From IMG/VR virus record IMGVR_UViG_3300022902_001182, positions 1-56,158 of that record: a stretch of 56,158 nucleotides of DNA, one strand, 5' to 3'. Under the pieces are notes generated by a model that worked only from the letters and a program-made list of their open reading frames with translations, searched no databases and had not been told where the DNA came from. The position numbers and the translations under genes are program-made. Of the stretch, positions 51,185 through 56,158 are shown one piece after another; the stretch's first letter is position 1, and every line of letters begins with the position of its first letter. The stretch is from a virus.

Positions 51185-52624
51185 CTAAACTTGATTTACC
51201 TGAAGTATACCACCGCTCACCTGGAACTTGAACTCTTGCAGAAGACCGCCTGAGTCCGTACCCATGATCTGGATATGCGGAATATCGTTGATTTGAGCCT
51301 CCGCGGCGCTGTCGCCGACGGCGATTGGTGTCATATTATTCATAATGGTACCATAAGCTCTAAGCACTGTACCTTGACCAGATCCAGTCATCAGGGTTCT
51401 GTTAGTACGATATGAAGAGCCAGTTATATCACCGGTCATATTAATACTGCCTACGGAGGTAACATTTCCTGACCCATCAACCACAAAATCATCACTAGCG
51501 ACCGAAAGAGTCGCGACCGACGCCTGACCAGTAGCAACAATCGTGCTTGCACCAGCAATCGCACCAGCATCAGTAATACCACCAGAGTTTAGATCCAAGC
51601 TTGTAAAATCACCAATCTTGGCCCTAACATCACCACTATAGTGACCGTTAACAAAGAATACATCGCCAGAACCTGTCAGGCTTCGAAGACCACTTGCGAT
51701 GTCAGCATTTGCATCAAGAACAAGAGCCTTGGCAGCAGCACCAGCACCATTAGTAATGCCATCAATCTTAAGAAGATCAGCAGCGCCAACAGTAGTAGAC
51801 CCAACAGACAAGTTAGTAGAAGCAATCAAATCAACGGCTCTAACATCGTTAGAGTAGTGACCGTTAGCAAAGAATACATCGCCAGAACCTGTCAGGCTTC
51901 GAAGACCACTTGCGATGTCAGCATTTGCATCAAGAACAAGAGCCTTGGCAGCAGCACCAGCACCATTAGTAATGCCATCAATCTTAAGAAGATCAGCAGC
52001 GCCAACAGTAGTAGACCCAACAGACAAGTTAGTAGAAGCAATCAAATCAACGGCTCTAACATCGTTAGAGTAGTGACCGTTAGCAAAGAATACATCGCCA
52101 GAACCTGTCAGGCTTCGAAGACCACTTGCGATGTCAGCATTTGCATCAAGAACAAGAGCCTTGGCAGCAGCACCAGCACCATTAGTAATGCCATCAATCT
52201 TAGCAATATCAGCTTCAAGAACTTCAGTAGTGCCAACTGTTAGAGCACCACCAGAAGCGGTCAGGCTCACAGCCGATACACCACCTACATCTAATGTCAA
52301 TGTATTAGAAGCAAAGACAAGACCAGAACTAGCACCGAACTCACCGCTATCATTATACTGTACTTGTGTAGTACTACCAGCAGCATCATTAGACGCATCC
52401 GAGGCAGCACGGAGATAATTCAGTGCTTGAATAACCGAACCCGAATTTCCCAAAAACGAAGCACTAAGAACGGCGCTTGTATCAACCATTGCCGGTGCAC
52501 TATCTGTTGCTACAACGGGAAGACTGACGAAAGCGCCAGAATTTGGATCATATATCAATCCACCAAGTTGTTCATTATTAACAATATAAGGTAGTGCATT
52601 ACCACCTGATACATAAGTTCTCAT
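51185..52624 (-). CDS. Fibre-like structural protein with 72-aa tandem repeats (479 aa)
   Basis: 479 aa. Middle carries a 72-residue unit (VGAADLLKIDGITNGAGAAA ... GDVFFANGHYSNDVRAVDLI) present twice fully and in part a third time, nearly identical in DNA. Flanks are Ser/Gly/Ala/Thr-rich strands typical of trimeric tail fibres or head-tail fibres. The N-terminus SGGNALPYIVNNEQLGGLIYD may attach to the virion. GGAGG precedes the ATG. C-terminus EFKFQVSGGILQVNQV lacks a recognisable chaperone. Fibre assignment is by composition and repeat structure. Confidence 0.78.
   Translation of the reverse strand: MRTYVSGGNALPYIVNNEQLGGLIYDPNSGAFVSLPVVATDSAPAMVDTSAVLSASFLGNSGSVIQALNYLRAASDASNDAAGSTTQVQYNDSGEFGASSGLVFASNTLTLDVGGVSAVSLTASGGALTVGTTEVLEADIAKIDGITNGAGAAAKALVLDANADIASGLRSLTGSGDVFFANGHYSNDVRAVDLIASTNLSVGSTTVGAADLLKIDGITNGAGAAAKALVLDANADIASGLRSLTGSGDVFFANGHYSNDVRAVDLIASTNLSVGSTTVGAADLLKIDGITNGAGAAAKALVLDANADIASGLRSLTGSGDVFFVNGHYSGDVRAKIGDFTSLDLNSGGITDAGAIAGASTIVATGQASVATLSVASDDFVVDGSGNVTSVGSINMTGDITGSSYRTNRTLMTGSGQGTVLRAYGTIMNNMTPIAVGDSAAEAQINDIPHIQIMGTDSGGLLQEFKFQVSGGILQVNQV
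51641..52202 (-). repeat. Tandem 216-bp repeat within the fibre gene (about 2.6 copies)
   Basis: The block GTGACCGTTA... begins at 51641, 51857 and 52073, exactly 216 bases (72 codons) apart. Copies two and three match almost base for base until about 52200, where the third diverges. The first copy differs at a few sites near its start. Near-identity in DNA as well as protein points to recent duplication or gene conversion. Confidence 0.9.
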
Positions 52625-52654
52625 ATTTATTTTCCTCCGAAATATGAAATAGAA

Positions 52655-52702
52655 AAATATAACCTAAATGTAAACATTCAGAAAATATAACCTAAATGTA
52701 AC
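52655..52702 (-). promoter_or_regulatory. Direct repeat of a 20-bp AT-rich block upstream of the fibre gene
   Basis: AAAATATAACCTAAATGTAA occurs at 52655-52674 and again at 52683-52702 on plus (28 bases apart), and a shorter copy ATATAACCTAAAT is at 52889-52901. On the minus strand it reads TTACATTTAGGTTATATTTT, 30 to 80 bases before the fibre ATG. Could be operator or promoter elements; a -35/-10 pair is not evident. Confidence 0.5.
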
Positions 52703-52776
52703 TTGAATATTTGAAACTACCGTAACACACAACATAAAAACAAGAACGAATTCTGTGCGTCTGTATATAGTGAAGA

Positions 52777-52855
52777 GTTATCAATATTAGTGGAGATAAC
52801 ATCTAAAAAGTTACAGAACTTTAGACAACTAATATTCGGGGAGTTAGCTTCCGAA
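52777..52855. other. Region of nested inverted repeats in the fibre leader
   Basis: Perfect pairs: GTTATC/GATAAC (52777-52782 with 52795-52800), AATATTAGT/ACTAATATT (52783-52791 with 52828-52836), AAAGTT/AACTTT (52807-52812 with 52817-52822), TTCGG/CCGAA (52835-52839 with 52851-52855). The first two compete or form a pseudoknot, since AATATTAGT lies in the loop of the first stem. No ORF is seen in 52625-52905. Could be a structured leader RNA of the fibre gene; the strand is uncertain. Confidence 0.4.
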
Positions 52856-52907
52856 CATGGCTTTGACGACCGGCATTCACTTTTATTCATATAACCTAAA
52901 TTATTAA

Positions 52908-52937
52908 ATAAAAAAGCCCCATCCGAAGATGAGGCTT
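52908..52937 (-). terminator. Terminator after tRNA-Ser with UUCG loop
   Basis: On the minus strand AAGCCTCATC, TTCG, GATGGGGCTT form a 10-pair stem with a stable UUCG loop, followed by T-rich sequence. It lies about 43 bases after the tRNA-Ser 3' end and ends that transcript before the fibre leader. Confidence 0.82.
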
Positions 52938-52979
52938 AGTAGTTGTATTTTGTTGACGTCAATGGGAACAACCACGCCC

Positions 52980-53067
52980 TGGAGGAAGAGGAGAGATTCG
53001 AACTCTCGGTACATCACTGCACAAGGCATTTCTAGTGCCTCACCATCGACCACTCGGACACTCTTCC
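52980..53067 (-). tRNA. tRNA-Ser (anticodon AGA), encoded CCA
   Basis: 88 nt class II tRNA. Acceptor GGAAGAG/CTCTTCC, D region GTCCGAGTGGTCGA, anticodon stem AGGCA/TGCCT with loop CTAGAAA giving AGA (Ser, UCU), a long variable arm, and T arm GAGAG-TTCGAAT-CTCTC. CCA is encoded after discriminator T, where Ser tRNAs usually have G. A34 is rare in bacterial tRNAs and would normally need conversion to inosine. It starts exactly at the stop of the 72-aa gene upstream. Confidence 0.88.
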
Positions 53068-53286
53068 TTATAAATAAACGTTCTTTATGATTCCCTTCTT
53101 ATCATAGATCTTGCCGGCAATCCTAGATGGGGTGCTGAAGGTTACAACATAAGCATCATCCTCTATGACTCTGGTTTGGGGTTTGAGAGCTATTGCCTGC
53201 CTTGGCTGAGGTCCATTGACTCCTGTAACCATCGCAGCAATAGAGGTTGCAAATGGATCTGGGTACATATACTTCTCAATTTTCAT
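53068..53286 (-). CDS. Small unknown protein between nuclease and tRNA-Ser (72 aa)
   Basis: 72 aa, KIEKYMYPDPFATSIAAMVTG then VIEDDAYVVTFSTPSRI. GAGAGG lies five bases before the ATG. No signal peptide or motif recognised. Its stop abuts the tRNA-Ser 5' end, so RNA processing may separate them. Confidence 0.6.
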   Translation of the reverse strand: MKIEKYMYPDPFATSIAAMVTGVNGPQPRQAIALKPQTRVIEDDAYVVTFSTPSRIAGKIYDKKGIIKNVYL

Positions 53287-53295
53287 AGCAACCTC

Positions 53296-53670
53296 TCAGT
53301 ATGGTTTTGCATGGCCCTCGGCGATTAACCATTGATTTATATTTTCTTCTTCAATAAATACCTCACCAAGCCATCTTCCAAACTTTCCTTTTTTGTCCTT
53401 AGATGTTTTGATGGTTATAACCTTTCCGAGGATTCTCGCACGGAGAGCATCTCGGGAGATGAGTCCCTCAGATTTGCTCTCACCTCTGACCTCTGGAGTG
53501 TTGATACCTAAGAGTCTTATCTTCTGAGATTTTAGTATAATCCCGAAGCCAAGTTCAAAGTCTACCGTGATAGTATCACCATCATATACTTTTGTAACCG
53601 TAGCTTTATACTCATACATACCGTATATAGCCGGCAACAATAAAAGAAAAAAACCCGTGAGGGATCGCAC
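53296..53670 (-). CDS. Exported staphylococcal-nuclease-like nuclease, GTG start (124 aa)
   Basis: 124 aa. The fold is clear: TVTKVYDGDTITVDFELG, KIRLLGINTPEVRGE, GKFGRWLGEVFIEE and the INQWLIAEGHAKPY end are SNase (Nuc) hallmarks with Asp/Glu/Arg active-site residues. From GTG at 53670, with GGAGG 7 bases upstream, the protein gains an N-terminal RSLTGFFLLLLPAIYG that looks like a signal peptide; a shorter start at ATG 53619 lacks a ribosome site. If exported, it would cut DNA outside the cytoplasm, possibly limiting superinfection. That role is inference. Confidence 0.85.
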   Translation of the reverse strand: MRSLTGFFLLLLPAIYGMYEYKATVTKVYDGDTITVDFELGFGIILKSQKIRLLGINTPEVRGESKSEGLISRDALRARILGKVITIKTSKDKKGKFGRWLGEVFIEEENINQWLIAEGHAKPY

Positions 53671-53724
53671 CTCATAACCTCCGCAGCAACGGCTAGAACA
53701 CTAGATCCGGGGAAACTTCCTCTA

Positions 53725-53800
53725 TGGAGCCACTTATCCGACTTGAACGGATCACATCCTGTTTACAAAACAGGTGCTCTACCAGATGAGCTAAAGCGGC
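53725..53800 (-). tRNA. tRNA-Thr (anticodon TGT), encoded CCA
   Basis: 76 nt. Acceptor GCCGCTT/AAGTGGC (one G-U), D arm GCTC...GAGC, anticodon stem CCTGT/ACAGG with loop TTTGTAA giving TGT, T arm ATCCG-TTCAAGT-CGGAT, CCA encoded. Reads ACA/ACG-type threonine codons. Three bases from tRNA-Arg. Confidence 0.92.
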
Positions 53801-53803
53801 TTA

Positions 53804-53880
<77 letters not shown>

Positions 53881-53915
53881 ATAAGTGAGCAGTTTCATGA
53901 CCTACTCAGGTCCCG

Positions 53916-53992
53916 TGGTAGTCCCCCTAGGGATCGAACCTAGTACCTAACGATTATGAGTCGTTTGCTCTAACCAAATGAGCTAGAGGACC
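53916..53992 (-). tRNA. tRNA with anticodon CAT, probably tRNA-Ile2 (lysidine-modified)
   Basis: 77 nt. Acceptor GGTCCTC/GGGGACT, D arm CTAGCTCATTTGGTTAGAG, anticodon stem AACGA/TCGTT with loop CTCATAA, T arm CTAGG-TTCGATC-CCTAG, discriminator A, CCA encoded. CAT could be Met or Ile2. The acceptor has C4-G69 and C5-G68, the pairs known to be important for TilS recognition of tRNA-Ile2 in E. coli. A TilS-like gene lies at the right edge of the window, so tRNA-Ile2 reading AUA is favoured. Confidence 0.85.
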
Positions 53993-54078
53993 ACATCACC
54001 CCTCTTTAGAGGGTGCTTCTTCCTATTCACTTCTCAAATCACTTACTGATGGTTTGGTAGCCTCCCCATCACTTATAT

Positions 54079-54106
54079 ACTATACCATATTTTAGTTGTC
54101 TGTCAA
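54079..54106 (-). promoter_or_regulatory. Sigma70-type promoter of the tRNA cluster
   Basis: On the minus strand TTGACA (54101-54106), 16-base spacer, TATAGT (54079-54084). It lies about 85 bases upstream of the CAT tRNA, with a leader carrying a short hairpin (CACCC...GGGTG near 53997-54015). No terminator is evident until after tRNA-Ser, so the nuclease and 72-aa genes are probably read from here too. Confidence 0.78.
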
Positions 54107-54109
54107 CTT

Positions 54110-54271
54110 TTATTTATTGTTGCCGAGATTATTAGTTTGTTCCAAGCCTTCAACATAACCGCCAACGAGAATAATAGCTACAATTATAACTCCTAAAACC
54201 CAAGCTCGTATAGTACCTTCACCCTCCTCATAATATTGGTAAAAGAAAAGCTTATCCCAATCAATCTTCAT
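54110..54271 (-). CDS. Small membrane protein (53 aa)
   Basis: 53 aa from ATG at 54271 with GGAG eight bases upstream; the frame extends further upstream but would run into the methyltransferase gene. IRAWVLGVIIVAIILVGGYVEG is one transmembrane segment; KIDWDKLFFYQYYEEGEG precedes it. Single-span small protein of unknown function. Confidence 0.68.
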   Translation of the reverse strand: MKIDWDKLFFYQYYEEGEGTIRAWVLGVIIVAIILVGGYVEGLEQTNNLGNNK

Positions 54272-54296
54272 TATTATTGCTCCGTCAAAAAAATGA

Positions 54297-55169
54297 CTAT
54301 TTTTTGTCATTCTTGTTTTGTGGGAAACCATTATCAACAAGCAGCCGAGCCATATGAACATAATCTTTGTTCAACTCAAACCCAATCCAATCATATCCCC
54401 GCTGATCACAAACATAACATTCGCTTCCAGTACCGGCAAACGGGATGACGACGTTCCCAACAGTTCCCTCTTTGATACATGAGTTCAGGAGAGTCTCTGT
54501 TATTTTAGTAGGCTTCTGTGTCGGATGTGAAATTGTATCATCAGTTACCAATAATTTCTTTTCTTTAGAAGTAAGCAGTTTCTGCTGACTTGGGGAATAA
54601 TGGAAACGCTCTCGGCGACCTGCACCGCCGGCTAATGACGGAGTACAAATAACATCTCGGGGAAGAGCACCTTTATCATGTGCCACATAAGTTGTTTCCT
54701 TGTTCCCAAATCTTCCCTCTGTGTCCTTTCTTTTTTTGCCGGCAGCATTCTTGAGAAAAGTTTCTGTGTATGGAATCCTAACTTGGTCTCGGAAGAACAT
54801 GCGCTCGTCTTTCCAGCAACACAAGATAGACTCATGAGTCCTCTGCCAGAAGTTAGATGAAGGAACCGTCTTATTAGTATAGTGCCAAACCAACCAGCGT
54901 TGATCCATATCCAAATTCACCGAAATATGTGCTAATATCTCGGGAAAACCGTAAACATACATAATACCGGTAGGCTTAAGAATGCGTTTACACTCAGATA
55001 ACCACTTGTCTGACCAATCAATATACTCCTGAATCTCTATTTTTGTCTTATTATTACCGAAGTTCTTCCCAATATTGTAGGGAGGATCTAATATAATACA
55101 GTCAGCGCTCTCAGATTCAATCTTGTTGAGCCCTTCTACCACATCAATGTTATGAATCATACCCGCCAT
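54297..55169 (-). CDS. DNA methyltransferase, N6-adenine or N4-cytosine, beta class (290 aa)
   Basis: 290 aa. DPPYNIGKNFG (28-38) is motif IV of amino-methyltransferases, and PFAGTGSECYVCDQRGYDWIGFELN is motif I/II; motif IV precedes motif I, which marks the beta class. HPTQKP (about 228) is another typical block. GGAG lies eight bases before ATG 55169. It overlaps the upstream endonuclease-like gene by 13 bases. Probably protects phage DNA, or is the modification half of a restriction system. Confidence 0.9.
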   Translation of the reverse strand: MAGMIHNIDVVEGLNKIESESADCIILDPPYNIGKNFGNNKTKIEIQEYIDWSDKWLSECKRILKPTGIMYVYGFPEILAHISVNLDMDQRWLVWHYTNKTVPSSNFWQRTHESILCCWKDERMFFRDQVRIPYTETFLKNAAGKKRKDTEGRFGNKETTYVAHDKGALPRDVICTPSLAGGAGRRERFHYSPSQQKLLTSKEKKLLVTDDTISHPTQKPTKITETLLNSCIKEGTVGNVVIPFAGTGSECYVCDQRGYDWIGFELNKDYVHMARLLVDNGFPQNKNDKK

Positions 55170-55780
55170 TTGGTAATCTCCTTTACAAACGGTAAATCAA
55201 TTAACTGATAGAACTTAGAAATGCCCGGAACAATATAATCGTCGTTATTTCCTTTTTCCCCACCCTGCTGGCGGCGGAAGGGATGACGGTTGTCCGAGTC
55301 ATTCTGAATATAAATACTGAAGTCTTTCTTTTCCATGAAGTACGCCCGGATTATTGGAGGACTAGATGTTCTATTTTTGTCGGTTAGCCTCTGGTTTGGT
55401 TGATCTGACCTTGGGTTGATCCCAAAAAAGATAAACCGTTCCCAATCTTTTTCTACTGCGATGTGATTGAAGGTAAAGGCGTCTGGCTGGATCAGCTTTT
55501 CCCCCTCTTTTGTTTTGATAGAGTTTGCAACCGAGAATTTTATCTCAGTTTTATACCCATCAATGATTCTATCGTGACCTGTACCCTCTGGATTCTCTAT
55601 ATTGGAGCCCATCACTTCTTCCATAAACCCTTCCACATATTTCTCACCGAAGTGACCTTTTTGTTTTGGATCCATATGGGGATAAAACTCAAAATGTGTT
55701 CCACCCCAGTTATTATGCAGAGAGGCATAAATATACTCTTTCAAATTCTTATTTTCAAAAATTGTGTCGTGAATGCACAT
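55157..55780 (-). CDS. Probable type II restriction endonuclease (PD-(D/E)xK), partner of the methyltransferase
   Basis: 207 aa from ATG at 55780, with AAAGGA seven bases upstream; a longer start at 55795 is possible. Early glutamate helix GHFGEKYVEGFMEEV, then GHDRIIDGYKTEIKFS giving D...E-x-K (D70, E79, K81 by this start), the nuclease core. The FAFNHIAVEKDWERFIFFGIN stretch fits such endonucleases. Gene order and overlap with the methyltransferase suggest a restriction-modification pair. Recognition sequence cannot be read. No family match recognised beyond the motif. Confidence 0.72.
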   Translation of the reverse strand: MCIHDTIFENKNLKEYIYASLHNNWGGTHFEFYPHMDPKQKGHFGEKYVEGFMEEVMGSNIENPEGTGHDRIIDGYKTEIKFSVANSIKTKEGEKLIQPDAFTFNHIAVEKDWERFIFFGINPRSDQPNQRLTDKNRTSSPPIIRAYFMEKKDFSIYIQNDSDNRHPFRRQQGGEKGNNDDYIVPGISKFYQLIDLPFVKEITKWRV

Positions 55781-56158
55781 CTTTGGTCCTTTCAATTAGT
55801 TTTATAACAGTTTTTTCTAGTCCAGGATTTACAAGGAGAGAATGAGGAAGAATATCATTCCGGATAATACTCCTCATATATTTTCTATCAACGTTTGAGG
55901 GATCATCTATAAAGGGTATTTCCTTACGAATACACCATTTTCTTAGTACTTGTTTAGGGGTCGTGATAAACGGTCTAATCACATTTTGATTGCTGTATGG
56001 GATAAGGCGTGGCTTCCCGTGCAAGGAAGTAAAGATCCACCACTCAATCTGGTCCTGTAAATGGTGAGCGGTGACAACTGTCCCGGAGAGGGTGTTATTG
56101 AAAAAGTCCTTACGGCAGTTTCTCCAATATTCTTCCTGGCTCTCTTCTTTTTTTCTTT
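55755..56158 (-). CDS. tilS: tRNA(Ile)-lysidine synthetase (TilS), C-terminal part, 5' end outside window
   Basis: The visible 134 codons run off the right edge. VVTAHHLQDQIEWWIFTSLHG matches the TilS N-domain stretch that usually reads TAHHxDDxxET; here one Asp is Gln. RPFITTPKQVLRKWCIRKEI and FIDDPSNVDRKYMRSIIRNDILP match the TilS DPSNxDxxYxRNxIR block. The P-loop SGGxDS would lie outside. TilS puts lysidine on C34 of tRNA-Ile2 so it reads AUA. The protein seems short at the C-terminus compared with bacterial TilS. Its pairing with the CAT tRNA at 53916 is telling. Confidence 0.87.
   Translation of the reverse strand, partial: RKKEESQEEYWRNCRKDFFNNTLSGTVVTAHHLQDQIEWWIFTSLHGKPRLIPYSNQNVIRPFITTPKQVLRKWCIRKEIPFIDDPSNVDRKYMRSIIRNDILPHSLLVNPGLEKTVIKLIERTKDVHSRHNF

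Noticed and set aside
51641-52243. 200-aa plus-strand frame with repeats
   Set aside because: It is the reverse strand of the fibre gene's tandem repeats; the minus frame has a ribosome site and fibre-like composition.
52740-52900. Small gene in the fibre leader
   Set aside because: No frame with start, ribosome site and adequate length seen on either strand.
53654-53710. tRNA-like piece with T-arm TGAGG/CCTCA and a short acceptor
   Set aside because: Only four acceptor pairs, a 4-nt D loop and no proper anticodon arm; the T-arm overlaps the ribosome site and start of the nuclease gene.

Overview
The window reads as part of the genome of a large tailed phage with a contractile (T4-like) tail, infecting a Gram-negative host. 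This rests on a baseplate gene block with gp5-, gp6- and gp25-like proteins, a gp55-like late sigma factor, a PIN-PhoH protein, phage-encoded tRNAs and a tmRNA. Almost every gene is on the minus strand, packed with ATGA overlaps or gaps of a few bases. No integrase, portal, capsid, terminase or polymerase gene is visible, so the window is only part of the genome. No photosynthesis genes are seen. Heptose- and fucose-type sugar genes fit a host with lipopolysaccharide. The host itself cannot be named. One lipoprotein has MopE-type repeats that I associate with Deltaproteobacteria-like lineages, but that is a weak hint.

Layout (minus strand unless stated). 1-20721: baseplate and tail module with two giant proteins (at least 2732 and 2148 aa), gp6-, gp25- and gp5-like proteins; the gp5-like protein carries an M15 (VanY-type) peptidase. 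20714-22596: small transcription block with a gp55-like sigma factor that has a Lys/Ala/Thr tail, an FmdB-type zinc ribbon and two unknowns, behind a sigma70-like promoter. 22681-39172: about 16.5 kb and 20 genes of surface-sugar synthesis and transfer (nucleotide-sugar epimerases, dehydratase, heptose-type kinase and nucleotidyltransferase, GDP-fucose synthase, GT11 fucosyltransferase, several other glycosyltransferases, two FkbM methyltransferases, aminotransferase, acetyltransferase). 39189-42028: RecB/Cas4-type nuclease, HExxH metallopeptidase and PIN-PhoH. 42076-42605: a complete tmRNA gene with promoter and terminator, then an array of eight 9-bp repeats. 42662-47249: an acidic protein, a fusion of a ligase-like nucleotidyltransferase with a GxFxPxHxGH nucleotidyltransferase, and small structural-type proteins. 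47315-50234: an accessory island with a lipoprotein serine protease on the minus strand and, divergently on the plus strand, two small exported-type proteins and a MopE-repeat/VWA lipoprotein. 50235-52624: a small unknown, a J-domain protein and a repeat-bearing fibre-like protein. 52625-54109: a structured leader, four tRNAs (Ser, Thr, Arg, CAU) and an exported SNase-type nuclease. 54110-56158: a small membrane protein, a DNA methyltransferase with a likely partner endonuclease, and the C-terminal part of a tRNA(Ile)-lysidine synthetase (TilS).

How it fits together. The phage carries late structural genes with their own late sigma factor, translation support (tRNAs, a tmRNA with tag ANDNFNLEMAA, and TilS with a matching CAU tRNA whose acceptor stem has the C4-G69/C5-G68 pairs typical of tRNA-Ile2), genome protection (restriction-modification), and a large envelope-remodelling investment (sugar cassette, exported protease, exported nuclease, VWA lipoprotein). 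The least explained parts are the divergent lipoprotein island, the ligase/HxGH fusion, the 9-bp repeat array beside the tmRNA, and the leader upstream of the fibre gene.
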